The notes under the pieces were generated by a model. The model was not told the DNA's origin and ran no database searches. It worked only from the letters and a program-made list of their open reading frames with translations. 64,000 nucleotides of DNA from Mycobacterium marseillense (GTDB taxonomy: Bacteria; Actinomycetota; Actinomycetes; Mycobacteriales; Mycobacteriaceae), in contig NZ_AP022584.1 of assembly GCF_010731675.1 (NCBI RefSeq), positions 1,116,001 to 1,180,000 of the forward strand. The letters are read 5' to 3'. The position numbers and the translations under genes are program-made. Positions 40,129 to 47,613 of this stretch are shown here, piece by piece (within the stretch, counting starts at the first letter, position 1; every line of letters begins with the position of its first letter).

Positions 40129-41037
40129 GTGACTGACCTGAAAAGCCTTGGCTACATCACGGTTTCGACCACCGATATCGAGCGCTGGCGCCATTTCGCG
40201 TTCGGTGTGCTGGGATTCGCCGAAGGGAAGGGACCCGACGAGTCGGCGCTGTACTTGCGGATGGACGAACGCGCGGCCCGGATCATCGTCGTGCCCGGCG
40301 ACGTTGACCGAGTGGTCACGGTCGGCTGGGAGGTGCGTGACCACCAGGCGCTGCAACGAGTCAAGGCCGCCCTCGACGGCGCCGGTGTCGGTTTCAAGGA
40401 ATTATCCGTCCAGGAGGCCGACGCCCGCCGCGTCGAAGAGGTGATCACCTTCGAGGATCCGGCCGGCACCACGCTGGAGGTGTTCCACAGCGCGGTGCTC
40501 GACCACAGCCCGGTGATCACCCCGTTCGGCGCGAAATTCGTGACGGGCGATCAGGGTCTGGGCCACGTCGTCGTGCCGGCGACCGATTTCAACGGCGTCG
40601 TCGACTTCTACACCGAGGTGCTCGGCTTCCGGTCCCGCGGCGCGTTCCGGGTTCCGCTGCCCGCGGAGTTCGGCCCGATCCGGGTGCGGTTCCTCGGCAT
40701 CAACGCGCGCCATCACAGCCTGGCGATCTGCCCCGCCGCCCAGCAGCGCGACCCCGGGCTGGTCCACGTCATGGTGGAGGTGGACACCCTCGACGCCGTC
40801 GGCCAGGCGCTGGACCGCGTCAACGCCGACGGCTTCACCGTCGCGTCCACCCTGGGCCGGCACACCAACGACAAGATGGTGTCCTTCTACGTCCGCGCGC
40901 CCGGCGACTGGGACATCGAATTCGGCACCGACGGAATGCGGGTCGACGAAACGTATTACACCGCAGAGGAAATCACCGCTGACAGCTATTGGGGCCACGA
41001 GTGGATTCCGGAGCCACCCGCGGCCATGCGCATGTGA
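40129..41037 (+). CDS. Extradiol (VOC-fold) ring-cleaving dioxygenase, HsaC/BphC-like
   Basis: A 302-residue two-module VOC protein. The C-terminal module keeps the Fe(II) triad: His146 (GLGHVVVPATDF), His in the INARHHSLAI motif (195/196) and Glu264 (WDIEFGTDG). The second-shell His245 (LGRHTND) and Tyr254 (SFYVRAPGD) are also present. It cleaves a catechol beside one hydroxyl. GAGGAG lies 6 nt before the GTG. The stop overlaps the following flavoprotein start (GTGA), so HsaA-like, HsaC-like and KstD-like enzymes are coupled. Confidence 0.93.
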   Translation: MTDLKSLGYITVSTTDIERWRHFAFGVLGFAEGKGPDESALYLRMDERAARIIVVPGDVDRVVTVGWEVRDHQALQRVKAALDGAGVGFKELSVQEADARRVEEVITFEDPAGTTLEVFHSAVLDHSPVITPFGAKFVTGDQGLGHVVVPATDFNGVVDFYTEVLGFRSRGAFRVPLPAEFGPIRVRFLGINARHHSLAICPAAQQRDPGLVHVMVEVDTLDAVGQALDRVNADGFTVASTLGRHTNDKMVSFYVRAPGDWDIEFGTDGMRVDETYYTAEEITADSYWGHEWIPEPPAAMRM

Positions 41038-42500
41038 TCGCCGAAGCTGACGTGACGCCGGTGGCGGCGTCGTCGATCACGTCATGGGACGCCGAGGCCG
41101 ACGTCGTCATCGCCGGCTATGGCATCGCGGGCGCCGCGGCGGCGGTGGAAGCCGCCCGGTCCGGCGCCGACGTCCTGGTGCTCGAACGCACCGGATCCTG
41201 GGGCGGAGCGGCCTCGATGGCGGGCGGATTCATCTATCTCGGCGGCGGCACGCCGCTGCAAAAGGCCTGCGGTTTCACTGATTCCGTCGACAACATGGCG
41301 GCGTTCCTCAACGTGGCGATGGGCCCCGGTGCCGACGAGGCCAGGATCGCCGACTACTGCGCCGGCAGCGTCGCCCACTTCGACTGGCTGGTGGGCTGCG
41401 GCGTGCCGTTCAAGGCGGAGTTCTTCTCCGAGCCGGGGTGGGAGCCCATGGGCGACCAGGGGCTGATGTACAGCGGCGGCGAAAACTCCTACCCGTTCAA
41501 CACGATCGCCTCCCCCGCCCCGCGCGGGCACGTCCCGCAGATGCAGAACAAGAAGCAGGGCGAGGCGAGCGCGGGCTACATGCTGATGAAGCCGCTCGTC
41601 GAAACGGCCACCGCCGCCGGCGCGCGGGCGCTCTACGACGTGCGGGTGCAGCGGCTGATCGTGGCGTCCGACGGCCGGGTGGTGGGCATCTGCGCGCGCC
41701 AGTACGGGAACGACATGGCGATCCGGGCGCGCCGCGGGGTCGTGCTCGGCACCGGCAGTTTCGCCTACAACGACGCGATGGTGGCGCGCTACGCGCCGCG
41801 CATCGCGGGACGGCCGGCCGCGTCGATCGAGCAACACGACGGGCAGGCGATCCGGATGGCGCAGGCGCTGGGCGCCGACCTGGCGCACATGGACGCCACC
41901 GAGGTCGCGATCTTCGTCGACCCCCAGCAGCTGGTGCGCGGCATCCTGGTCAACGGCCGCGGTCAGCGCTACGTCGCCGAGGACACCTACCCGGGCCGGA
42001 TCGGCCAGCTCACGCTGTACCAGCAGGACAACGTCGCGTATCTGATCATCGACGGTGACGCCCAGGAGGAGGCGGAGGCGTCGTGGTCGCCGAAGCTGAT
42101 GCTGCGCCCGGCGACCTGGGTCGCCGACACCGTGGCCGACCTGGAACGCGACATGGGCCTGCCACCCGGCTCGCTGCAGTCCACCGTGGCCGCCTACAAC
42201 GAGGGCGCCGCCCGCGGCGAGGATCCGCTGCTGCACAAGAAGCCCCAGTGGATCAAGCCGATCGGCTCCCCCGTCGGCGCCATCGACCTGCGGGAAAGCA
42301 CCGGCGGCTTCACGCTCGGCGGGCTCGCCACCACGCTGGACGCCGAGGTGCTACACGTCAGCGGCGAGCCCATCCCGGGGCTCTTCGCCGCCGGCCGGTG
42401 CACCGCCGGACTGGCCGCGTGGGGTTACGCCAGCGGCGTCTCGCTCGGTGACGGCAGCTTCTACGGCCGCCGCGCCGGCCGCTCGGCCGCCAAGGCCTGA
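41034..42500 (+). CDS. 3-ketosteroid delta4-(5alpha)-dehydrogenase-like flavoprotein
   Basis: A 488-residue FAD_binding_2 protein. The FAD motif is VVIAGYGIAGAAAAVEAARSG and the C-terminal FAD contact is IPGLFAAGRCTAGLAAWGYA. The end holds Tyr465-x-Ser467 (GYASGVSLG), matching Tyr466/Ser468 of the R. jostii delta4-(5alpha)-KstD as I recall, and the length agrees. It lacks the TYPGxG motif of delta1-KstDs. It probably desaturates a 3-keto ring A of a 5alpha-reduced steroid or similar polycycle. Confidence 0.85.
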   Translation: MIAEADVTPVAASSITSWDAEADVVIAGYGIAGAAAAVEAARSGADVLVLERTGSWGGAASMAGGFIYLGGGTPLQKACGFTDSVDNMAAFLNVAMGPGADEARIADYCAGSVAHFDWLVGCGVPFKAEFFSEPGWEPMGDQGLMYSGGENSYPFNTIASPAPRGHVPQMQNKKQGEASAGYMLMKPLVETATAAGARALYDVRVQRLIVASDGRVVGICARQYGNDMAIRARRGVVLGTGSFAYNDAMVARYAPRIAGRPAASIEQHDGQAIRMAQALGADLAHMDATEVAIFVDPQQLVRGILVNGRGQRYVAEDTYPGRIGQLTLYQQDNVAYLIIDGDAQEEAEASWSPKLMLRPATWVADTVADLERDMGLPPGSLQSTVAAYNEGAARGEDPLLHKKPQWIKPIGSPVGAIDLRESTGGFTLGGLATTLDAEVLHVSGEPIPGLFAAGRCTAGLAAWGYASGVSLGDGSFYGRRAGRSAAKA

Positions 42501-42651
42501 GGCCCTTTTCCCCGCGGGCGTAACGCCACGGCGGAATATCGCGCCGAGACTCACCCCTGCGTTACGAGCGCGCGCGAGGAGTGCCTCGTGTTCGCGGGTT
42601 CGCGACGCGCGCCCGTGGCGTGTGACAGCGGCCACAGCCGTGTGATAGAAC

Positions 42652-42672
42652 TATATTCCTAATAGGAATATA
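42652..42672. promoter_or_regulatory. Perfect 21-bp palindrome, probable IclR operator
   Basis: TATATTCCTA (42652-42661), one central base, then TAGGAATATA (42663-42672) is a perfect 10-1-10 inverted repeat in otherwise GC-rich DNA. It ends 16 bp before the IclR start, over the likely promoter. IclR regulators bind such sites as dimers, so autoregulation is inferred. Confidence 0.7.
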
Positions 42673-42688
42673 CCAGCCAGGAGGACTC

Positions 42689-43525
42689 ATGTCGGCGCCT
42701 GTCGAAACCCCCACCGCGGTCATCGACCGCATCTCGCTGGTCCTGGACGCGTTCGACGGCCCCGGCCGGCTGACGCTGGCCCAGATCGTGCGGCGCACCG
42801 GCCTGCCGCGCTCGTCGGCGCACCGGATGCTCGAGCGGCTGGTCCAATTGCGCTGGCTGCGCCGCAGCGGCCGCGACTACGAACTCGGCATGCGGCTGGT
42901 GGAATTGGGTTCGCTTGCCGTGCACCAGGATCGGCTGGTGCGGGCGGCCGGCCCGCTGCTGGGTGAATTGCACCGCGCAACCGGGCTCGTCGTGCACCTC
43001 GCGGTGCTGGACGGGGCCGACGTCGTCTACCTCGACAAGATCGGCGACCGCATGACCGGCGCGATTCCCACCCGGGTCGGCGGCCGTCAGCCCGCGCACT
43101 GTACCGCCGTCGGCAAGGCGATCTTGGCGTATCGCGACGAGGACACCGACCTCGATCTGGGAACCCGCCTGACCAAGTACTCGATCTCCAGCGCCGCGCA
43201 ATTGGCGGCGGAACTGGCCAAGGTCAGGGCGCACGGCGTCGCCTTCGAGCGCGAGGAGTCCCTGCTCGGGTTCGGTTGCGTCGCGGCACCTATCGGTAGT
43301 CCCGGCGAAGCCGTCGCGGCCGTGTCGGTGTGCGGCCCGTTGCAGCGCATGGCGCTTGACCAGCGCCTCGCCGCGCCGGTGCGAATGACCGCGATGGGCG
43401 TGTGGCGCAACGTCGAAGACGGCCCGCAACGAGTCGCCCCGACCCTGCAGCCCCTGCGGCCATTGCTGTCCATGCGGTCATCGCACCCTGCCCCGCCGCG
43501 GCCACCCGCCCTGCAGTACGCGTGA
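42689..43525 (+). CDS. IclR-family transcriptional regulator
   Basis: A 278-residue regulator. The N-terminal winged helix (about 10-75, ISLVLDAFDGPGRLTLAQIV then SSAHRMLERLVQLRWLRR) precedes the IclR effector domain (LHRATGLVVHLAVLDGADVV; GRQPAHCTAVGKAILAY). IclR proteins commonly control aromatic-acid and steroid catabolic genes in response to a metabolite. GGAGG lies 4 nt before the ATG, and a perfect palindrome sits just upstream. It follows the KstD-like gene by 188 bp and overlaps the esterase start, so it is the best candidate local regulator. Confidence 0.93.
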   Translation: MSAPVETPTAVIDRISLVLDAFDGPGRLTLAQIVRRTGLPRSSAHRMLERLVQLRWLRRSGRDYELGMRLVELGSLAVHQDRLVRAAGPLLGELHRATGLVVHLAVLDGADVVYLDKIGDRMTGAIPTRVGGRQPAHCTAVGKAILAYRDEDTDLDLGTRLTKYSISSAAQLAAELAKVRAHGVAFEREESLLGFGCVAAPIGSPGEAVAAVSVCGPLQRMALDQRLAAPVRMTAMGVWRNVEDGPQRVAPTLQPLRPLLSMRSSHPAPPRPPALQYA

Positions 43526-44445
43526 GCCTCGACCCGCAGATCGCCGAGATCATCGGGCAATTGGACAGTGGGTTTCCCCCGGTCCAGGAGATGAGCGGCG
43601 CCGAGGCCCGAGCGCTCATCCGGTCCAGGTTCGTGCCGCCGGCGCAGCCCGAACCGATCGCCGAGGTCGTCGATCGCTCGGTGCAGGGCCGCGGCGGCCC
43701 GATTCCCGTCCGCGTCTATCGTCCCCAGGCGGCGGGACCGCTCCCCCTCGTCGTGTATGCCCACGGCGGCGGGTTCGTGTTCTGCGACCTCGACAGCCAT
43801 GACGGGCTCTGCCGCAGCATCGCCAACCTCATTCCCGCCGTTGTTGTTTCGGTCGGCTATCGGTTGGCTCCGGAGCATCCCTGGCCGGCGGCGGCCGAGG
43901 ACGTGTACGCCGTCACGCGCTGGGCCCGTGACAACGCCGGCGCGTTCGGTGCCGACCCCGGGCGTCTGGTGGTGGGCGGCGACAGCGCCGGCGGCAACCT
44001 GGCCGCGGTGACCGCGGTCATGGCCCGCGACCGCGGCGGCCCGGTGCCGGCGGCCCAACTGCTGCTCTACCCGGTGATCGCGGCCGACTTCGACACCGAG
44101 TCCTACCGGCTGTTCGGCCGGGGCTACTACAACCCGAAGCCGGCGCTGCAGTGGTACTGGGATTGCTATGTGCCCTCGCGCGACGACCGCGCGCACCCCT
44201 ACGCCACACCGCTGAACGCCGACCTGCGCGGACTCCCGCCCGCCGTGGTGGTGGTCGCCGGCCACGATCCGCTGCGCGACGAGGGATTGGCGTACGGCGC
44301 GGCGCTGACGGCGGCCGGCGTGCCGACCAGGCAACTGTGTTACGACGGCGGCATCCACGGGTTCATGACGATGCCGATGCTCGACATCGCGCGCCGGGCC
44401 CGCCACGAGGCGGCCGCCGCCGTGGCCGAGCTATTACAGCGGTAA
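43522..44445 (+). CDS. Alpha/beta hydrolase (hormone-sensitive-lipase/Aes family)
   Basis: A 307-residue esterase. YAHGGGFVFCDLD is the oxyanion loop, VVGGDSAGGNLAAV the nucleophile, GHDPLRDEGLAY supplies Asp and CYDGGIHGFM supplies His. The GTG start overlaps the IclR stop (GTGA), so it is translated with the regulator. It may hydrolyse an ester or lactone made by a Baeyer-Villiger enzyme in this region. It overlaps the convergent OYE gene by 12 bp. Confidence 0.9.
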   Translation: MSLDPQIAEIIGQLDSGFPPVQEMSGAEARALIRSRFVPPAQPEPIAEVVDRSVQGRGGPIPVRVYRPQAAGPLPLVVYAHGGGFVFCDLDSHDGLCRSIANLIPAVVVSVGYRLAPEHPWPAAAEDVYAVTRWARDNAGAFGADPGRLVVGGDSAGGNLAAVTAVMARDRGGPVPAAQLLLYPVIAADFDTESYRLFGRGYYNPKPALQWYWDCYVPSRDDRAHPYATPLNADLRGLPPAVVVVAGHDPLRDEGLAYGAALTAAGVPTRQLCYDGGIHGFMTMPMLDIARRARHEAAAAVAELLQR

Positions 44446-45660
44446 TTCCCTGGCGGGCAACGCTTCCGCCGCACCGTAACGTTGCCCGGGATCGAGCACG
44501 CAATGGGTCCGCCCGAAGACGGTGACCATGCACTTGTTGTTGTGGGTGCAGCGGCTGCGGGTGGCCGGATCGGTGATCATTCTGGAGACCAGGTCCGGTT
44601 CGCGCAGCAGGGCCCGTCCCATCGCCACGAAATCGAAGCCTTCGCGCATGCCGGTCTCGACGTGCCCGCGATCGGTGATGCCCCCCAACAGGATCAGCTT
44701 GGTGTTGCGCATGAGGGGGACGAACTGGCGGGCATTCTCCAGCATGTAGAGATCGCGGTAGGGATAGTCGCCCATCGCCCACTTTCCGATGAAGCGGATG
44801 CCGGTGCGCATCGGCTGGGGCATCACCTGCGCGAACTCCTTGACGGGGACGTCACCGCGAAACAGATACATGGGCTTGAACACCGAAGAGCCCTGGGTCA
44901 ATTCGATCGCGTCCAGCACGGCGTCGGCATCGAGCAGCGCGGCGGTGCGCAGCGCCTCGTCGACCCAGATGCTGCCCGGCACGCCGTCGTCCATGTCGAG
45001 CTTGGCGGTCACCGCGATGCGGTCACCGATCTCGTCTCGAACGCGCCGGGCGATCTGGCGGCACAGCCGCGACCGGTTGTCGATGTCGCCGCCGTATTCA
45101 TCCCTGCGCCGATTGATCAACGGACTCAAAAACGAGCTCGGCAGGTACAGGTGCCCGAAATGCAGTTCCACGGCATCAAAGCGCGCGTCGGCGGCCACCC
45201 GGGCGGCGGCACCGAATTGGTCGATCACCCGGGCGATCTCGGCGCGGGTGATCTCGCGGCAGTAAGCCATGGAGGCGGGGTTGATGAACCTGCTCGGCGC
45301 CATGGGCGTGACTCCGGTCAGCCTCTTCTGCGCGACCACACCCGCATGGCCCAGTTGGGCCGAGATGGCCGCGCCGTCCTGGTGGACCGCATCGGTCAGC
45401 TTCCGCAGACCCGGCAGGGCCGCCTCGCTCATCACGATCTGGCCGGGCGCGCTGGCGCCCTCGGGCGCCACACAGCAGTACGCGACAGTCGTCATGCCCA
45501 CGCCGCCCCGGGCGAAGGCCCGGTGGAACTCGATCAGATCATCGGTCACCAAGCCCTGCGGCGATCGGCCTTCCGACGTCGCCGCCTTGATCACCCTGTT
45601 ACGTAACGTCACCGGCCCCAGCACGGCGGGGGCGAAGGGGTCGGGCGGCGCTGCACTCAT
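44434..45660 (-). CDS. NADH:flavin oxidoreductase / Old Yellow Enzyme-type
   Basis: A 408-residue FMN TIM-barrel protein. LRNRVIKAATSEG opens the barrel, AQLGHAGVVA follows, and LPSSFLSPLINRRRDEYGGD with the IDNRSR segment is the family hallmark. MGRALLREPDLV holds the FMN phosphate. The end has RSRCTHNNKCM and a later THC, remnants of the 2,4-dienoyl-CoA-reductase iron-sulfur motif without the remaining domains. It probably reduces an activated C=C bond. ATG 45660 is used; the gene is divergent from the small barrel genes. Confidence 0.88.
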   Translation of the reverse strand: MSAAPPDPFAPAVLGPVTLRNRVIKAATSEGRSPQGLVTDDLIEFHRAFARGGVGMTTVAYCCVAPEGASAPGQIVMSEAALPGLRKLTDAVHQDGAAISAQLGHAGVVAQKRLTGVTPMAPSRFINPASMAYCREITRAEIARVIDQFGAAARVAADARFDAVELHFGHLYLPSSFLSPLINRRRDEYGGDIDNRSRLCRQIARRVRDEIGDRIAVTAKLDMDDGVPGSIWVDEALRTAALLDADAVLDAIELTQGSSVFKPMYLFRGDVPVKEFAQVMPQPMRTGIRFIGKWAMGDYPYRDLYMLENARQFVPLMRNTKLILLGGITDRGHVETGMREGFDFVAMGRALLREPDLVSRMITDPATRSRCTHNNKCMVTVFGRTHCVLDPGQRYGAAEALPARELPL

Positions 45661-45759
45661 GCGGCGACACTGACCCCGCATCGGGAGCTGGTCAACGGGA
45701 GGTTCCCGGTGGCCGGGAGCCGACGACGCCACGTGCTCAAGGTGTCATACGGTCGGCGC

Positions 45760-46107
45760 ATGGCCGACGGCGCAGTCTTCGTGATCGACCGGGTGGTCAC
45801 CCAACCCGGGTGTGCTCGCCGATTCGTCGAGGCCTACCTCGCCGAATACGCCCCCGGCGCGCGCGAACGGGGCATGACGTTGCGCGACATCCTGGTGAGC
45901 CCACCGATCTGGTTCGAGGATGACAGCAACGTCGTCACGGCGACCTGGAGACTGCCCAGCACCCGGGCGTGGTGGGAGATGACCTGGAAGGGCCGGCCGG
46001 ACCCGACGCTGGGCGAATGGTGGTCGCGGATCGACGAATTGGTGGTCGAGCGGTCCCGGTCCTTCGCCGCGAGCGCCGACGACGTGGACGGGCTGTGCGA
46101 TGTATAA
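45760..46107 (+). CDS. Small NIPSNAP/EthD-like alpha-beta barrel protein (unassigned)
   Basis: A 115-residue protein starting MADGAVFVIDRVVTQPG, with the pattern strand-helix-strand plus WWEMTWKGR typical of small ferredoxin-like dimeric barrels, but no firm family match. An earlier in-frame start at 45709 would overlap the divergent promoter. The stop overlaps the start of the next gene by 8 nt (ATGTATAA), so both are co-translated and may form a hetero-barrel. The function is unknown. Confidence 0.65.
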   Translation: MADGAVFVIDRVVTQPGCARRFVEAYLAEYAPGARERGMTLRDILVSPPIWFEDDSNVVTATWRLPSTRAWWEMTWKGRPDPTLGEWWSRIDELVVERSRSFAASADDVDGLCDV

Positions 46108-46726
46108 CCTCACGCGGCTGATCGACGTCGCCGAGGCCGATCGCGACCGGCTTCTCGACGAACTGCGCGGTGCCGTGGGTGCGGCGGCGCCGCTGAGCGG
46201 GGTCGTGCAGCCGACGCTGCCCGGATCGCGCAACGGGGGCGACCTCCTGGTGCATGTGCGGTTCGCGGCCCAGGACCAATGTGACCGCGCGGCAGATGAT
46301 CTCGCGGTCGTGCTGGCGGACCCCTCGGTGGGGCGGGTCAACGGCGCCGGCTACGTGGGCACGCCCATCCGCTGCGGTGAGAAATCCGGCACCGTTTACC
46401 GGGCGCTCCTGCTGCGCGTGCAACCCGACACACCCGAGACCACCGTCGCCCGGTTCGAGCGCGAGCTGTGTTCGATGCCGCGCTATCTACCGACGATCCG
46501 TGCCTGGCAGCTGAGCCGGGTGTCCGCGGCGGTCGGAACCTCCTCGTGGACACACGTATTCGAGCAGGAGTTCGCCGACGTCGAGGCGCTGATGGGACCC
46601 TACCTGATGCACCCCGTCCATTGGGCGGTGGTGGACCGCTGGTTCGACCCGGAGACCACCGACGTGATCATCCGCGACCGGGTGTGCCACAGCTTCTGCG
46701 CCATCGCCGACCCGGTGCTGAGCTAG
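46100..46726 (+). CDS. Dabb-type (stress-responsive A/B barrel) protein
   Basis: A 208-residue two-part protein. The C-terminal half (about 95-205, VYRALLLRVQPDTPETTVAR, SWTHVFEQEF, YLMHPVHWAVVDRWFDPE) is a clear Dabb ferredoxin-like barrel; the N-terminal half looks like a second, diverged copy. Dabb and related barrels include cyclases, monooxygenases and heme or aldehyde enzymes. No catalytic role can be assigned. It ends in a CTAG overlap with the convergent SDR. Confidence 0.7.
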   Translation: MYNLTRLIDVAEADRDRLLDELRGAVGAAAPLSGVVQPTLPGSRNGGDLLVHVRFAAQDQCDRAADDLAVVLADPSVGRVNGAGYVGTPIRCGEKSGTVYRALLLRVQPDTPETTVARFERELCSMPRYLPTIRAWQLSRVSAAVGTSSWTHVFEQEFADVEALMGPYLMHPVHWAVVDRWFDPETTDVIIRDRVCHSFCAIADPVLS

Positions 46727-47613
46727 ACGCCCGCGGGCAAAATGTTGGGGTTAGCCGTCGCCGGCGGTGCCAGCGGGGGCAGCACTTCGCTGCCGTCCAG
46801 GCTGTGCACCGGCAATCGCTGCGACCACGGGTAGTGCAGGCTGAAGGCGACCAGTCCCGTGCGCTGCTCGGCGGGCACATGACACATCGCCAGCACGGTC
46901 TCGGCCAGATATTCTACCGGCTCGGTCGGGAATGAATCCGGAATCAGTTGCGCGGCACCGGGCGTGCGGACCGCCGTCGACGGCCCGACGCAATTCACCG
47001 CGATGTTGGCGTCGAGCAACTCGGCGGCCACACCCTGGGTGAACCGGTGCAACGCCGCCTTCATGGACGCGTAGATCACATCGCCGGAGGTCTTGTTGTA
47101 TTCCCGGTAGGGCCGGGCCGGGGCCACGCCCGTGACCGAACCGATGTTGACAATCCAGCCGGCGCCTTGGTTACGCATGTGCGGCACAGCCGATTTCGTC
47201 AACACGAACGGGACCCGCAGGTAGTGCTCCACGGTGCGGTCGAACGTTTCCACACTCATGTCCTCGACCAATGAGTAATCGGCGAAACCGGCGTTGTTGA
47301 CCAGGATGTCGATGCGTCCCGTGCACTCCAAGACCGCGTCGACCAAACCGTCGCGCTGCCGCGCATCCTCCAGGTCACTCGCAATGCCGAACGCCGAGCC
47401 GCCGGCGGCCTCGATCAGCTCCACCGTTTCGCCGATGGTGCCGGGCAGGGCGCTGGTCGTTCCGGCGCGCGTCGACAACGAGGGTGTCTGCGATCGTGCC
47501 GTGACCGCCACCGTGGCGCCCTCGGCAGCCAGCCGCCGCGCGATGGCCCGGCCGATGCCCCGGCTGCTGCCGGTGACCAAAGCCGTTTTGCCGCTGAGCA
47601 ACCCGTCGCTCAT
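46723..47613 (-). CDS. SDR oxidoreductase
   Basis: A 296-residue SDR. ALVTGSSRGIGRAIARRLAA, then a Ser/Thr-rich insert after VAVTARSQ, ILVNNAGFADY, VNIGSVTG and VIYASMKAALHRF (Tyr/Lys). TARS after strand 2 suggests NADP(H). The C-terminal extension, about 45 residues longer than a classical SDR, is unusual. Its ATG overlaps the BVMO stop by 4 nt, so it likely supplies or removes the ketone used by that enzyme. Confidence 0.87.
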   Translation of the reverse strand: MSDGLLSGKTALVTGSSRGIGRAIARRLAAEGATVAVTARSQTPSLSTRAGTTSALPGTIGETVELIEAAGGSAFGIASDLEDARQRDGLVDAVLECTGRIDILVNNAGFADYSLVEDMSVETFDRTVEHYLRVPFVLTKSAVPHMRNQGAGWIVNIGSVTGVAPARPYREYNKTSGDVIYASMKAALHRFTQGVAAELLDANIAVNCVGPSTAVRTPGAAQLIPDSFPTEPVEYLAETVLAMCHVPAEQRTGLVAFSLHYPWSQRLPVHSLDGSEVLPPLAPPATANPNILPAGV

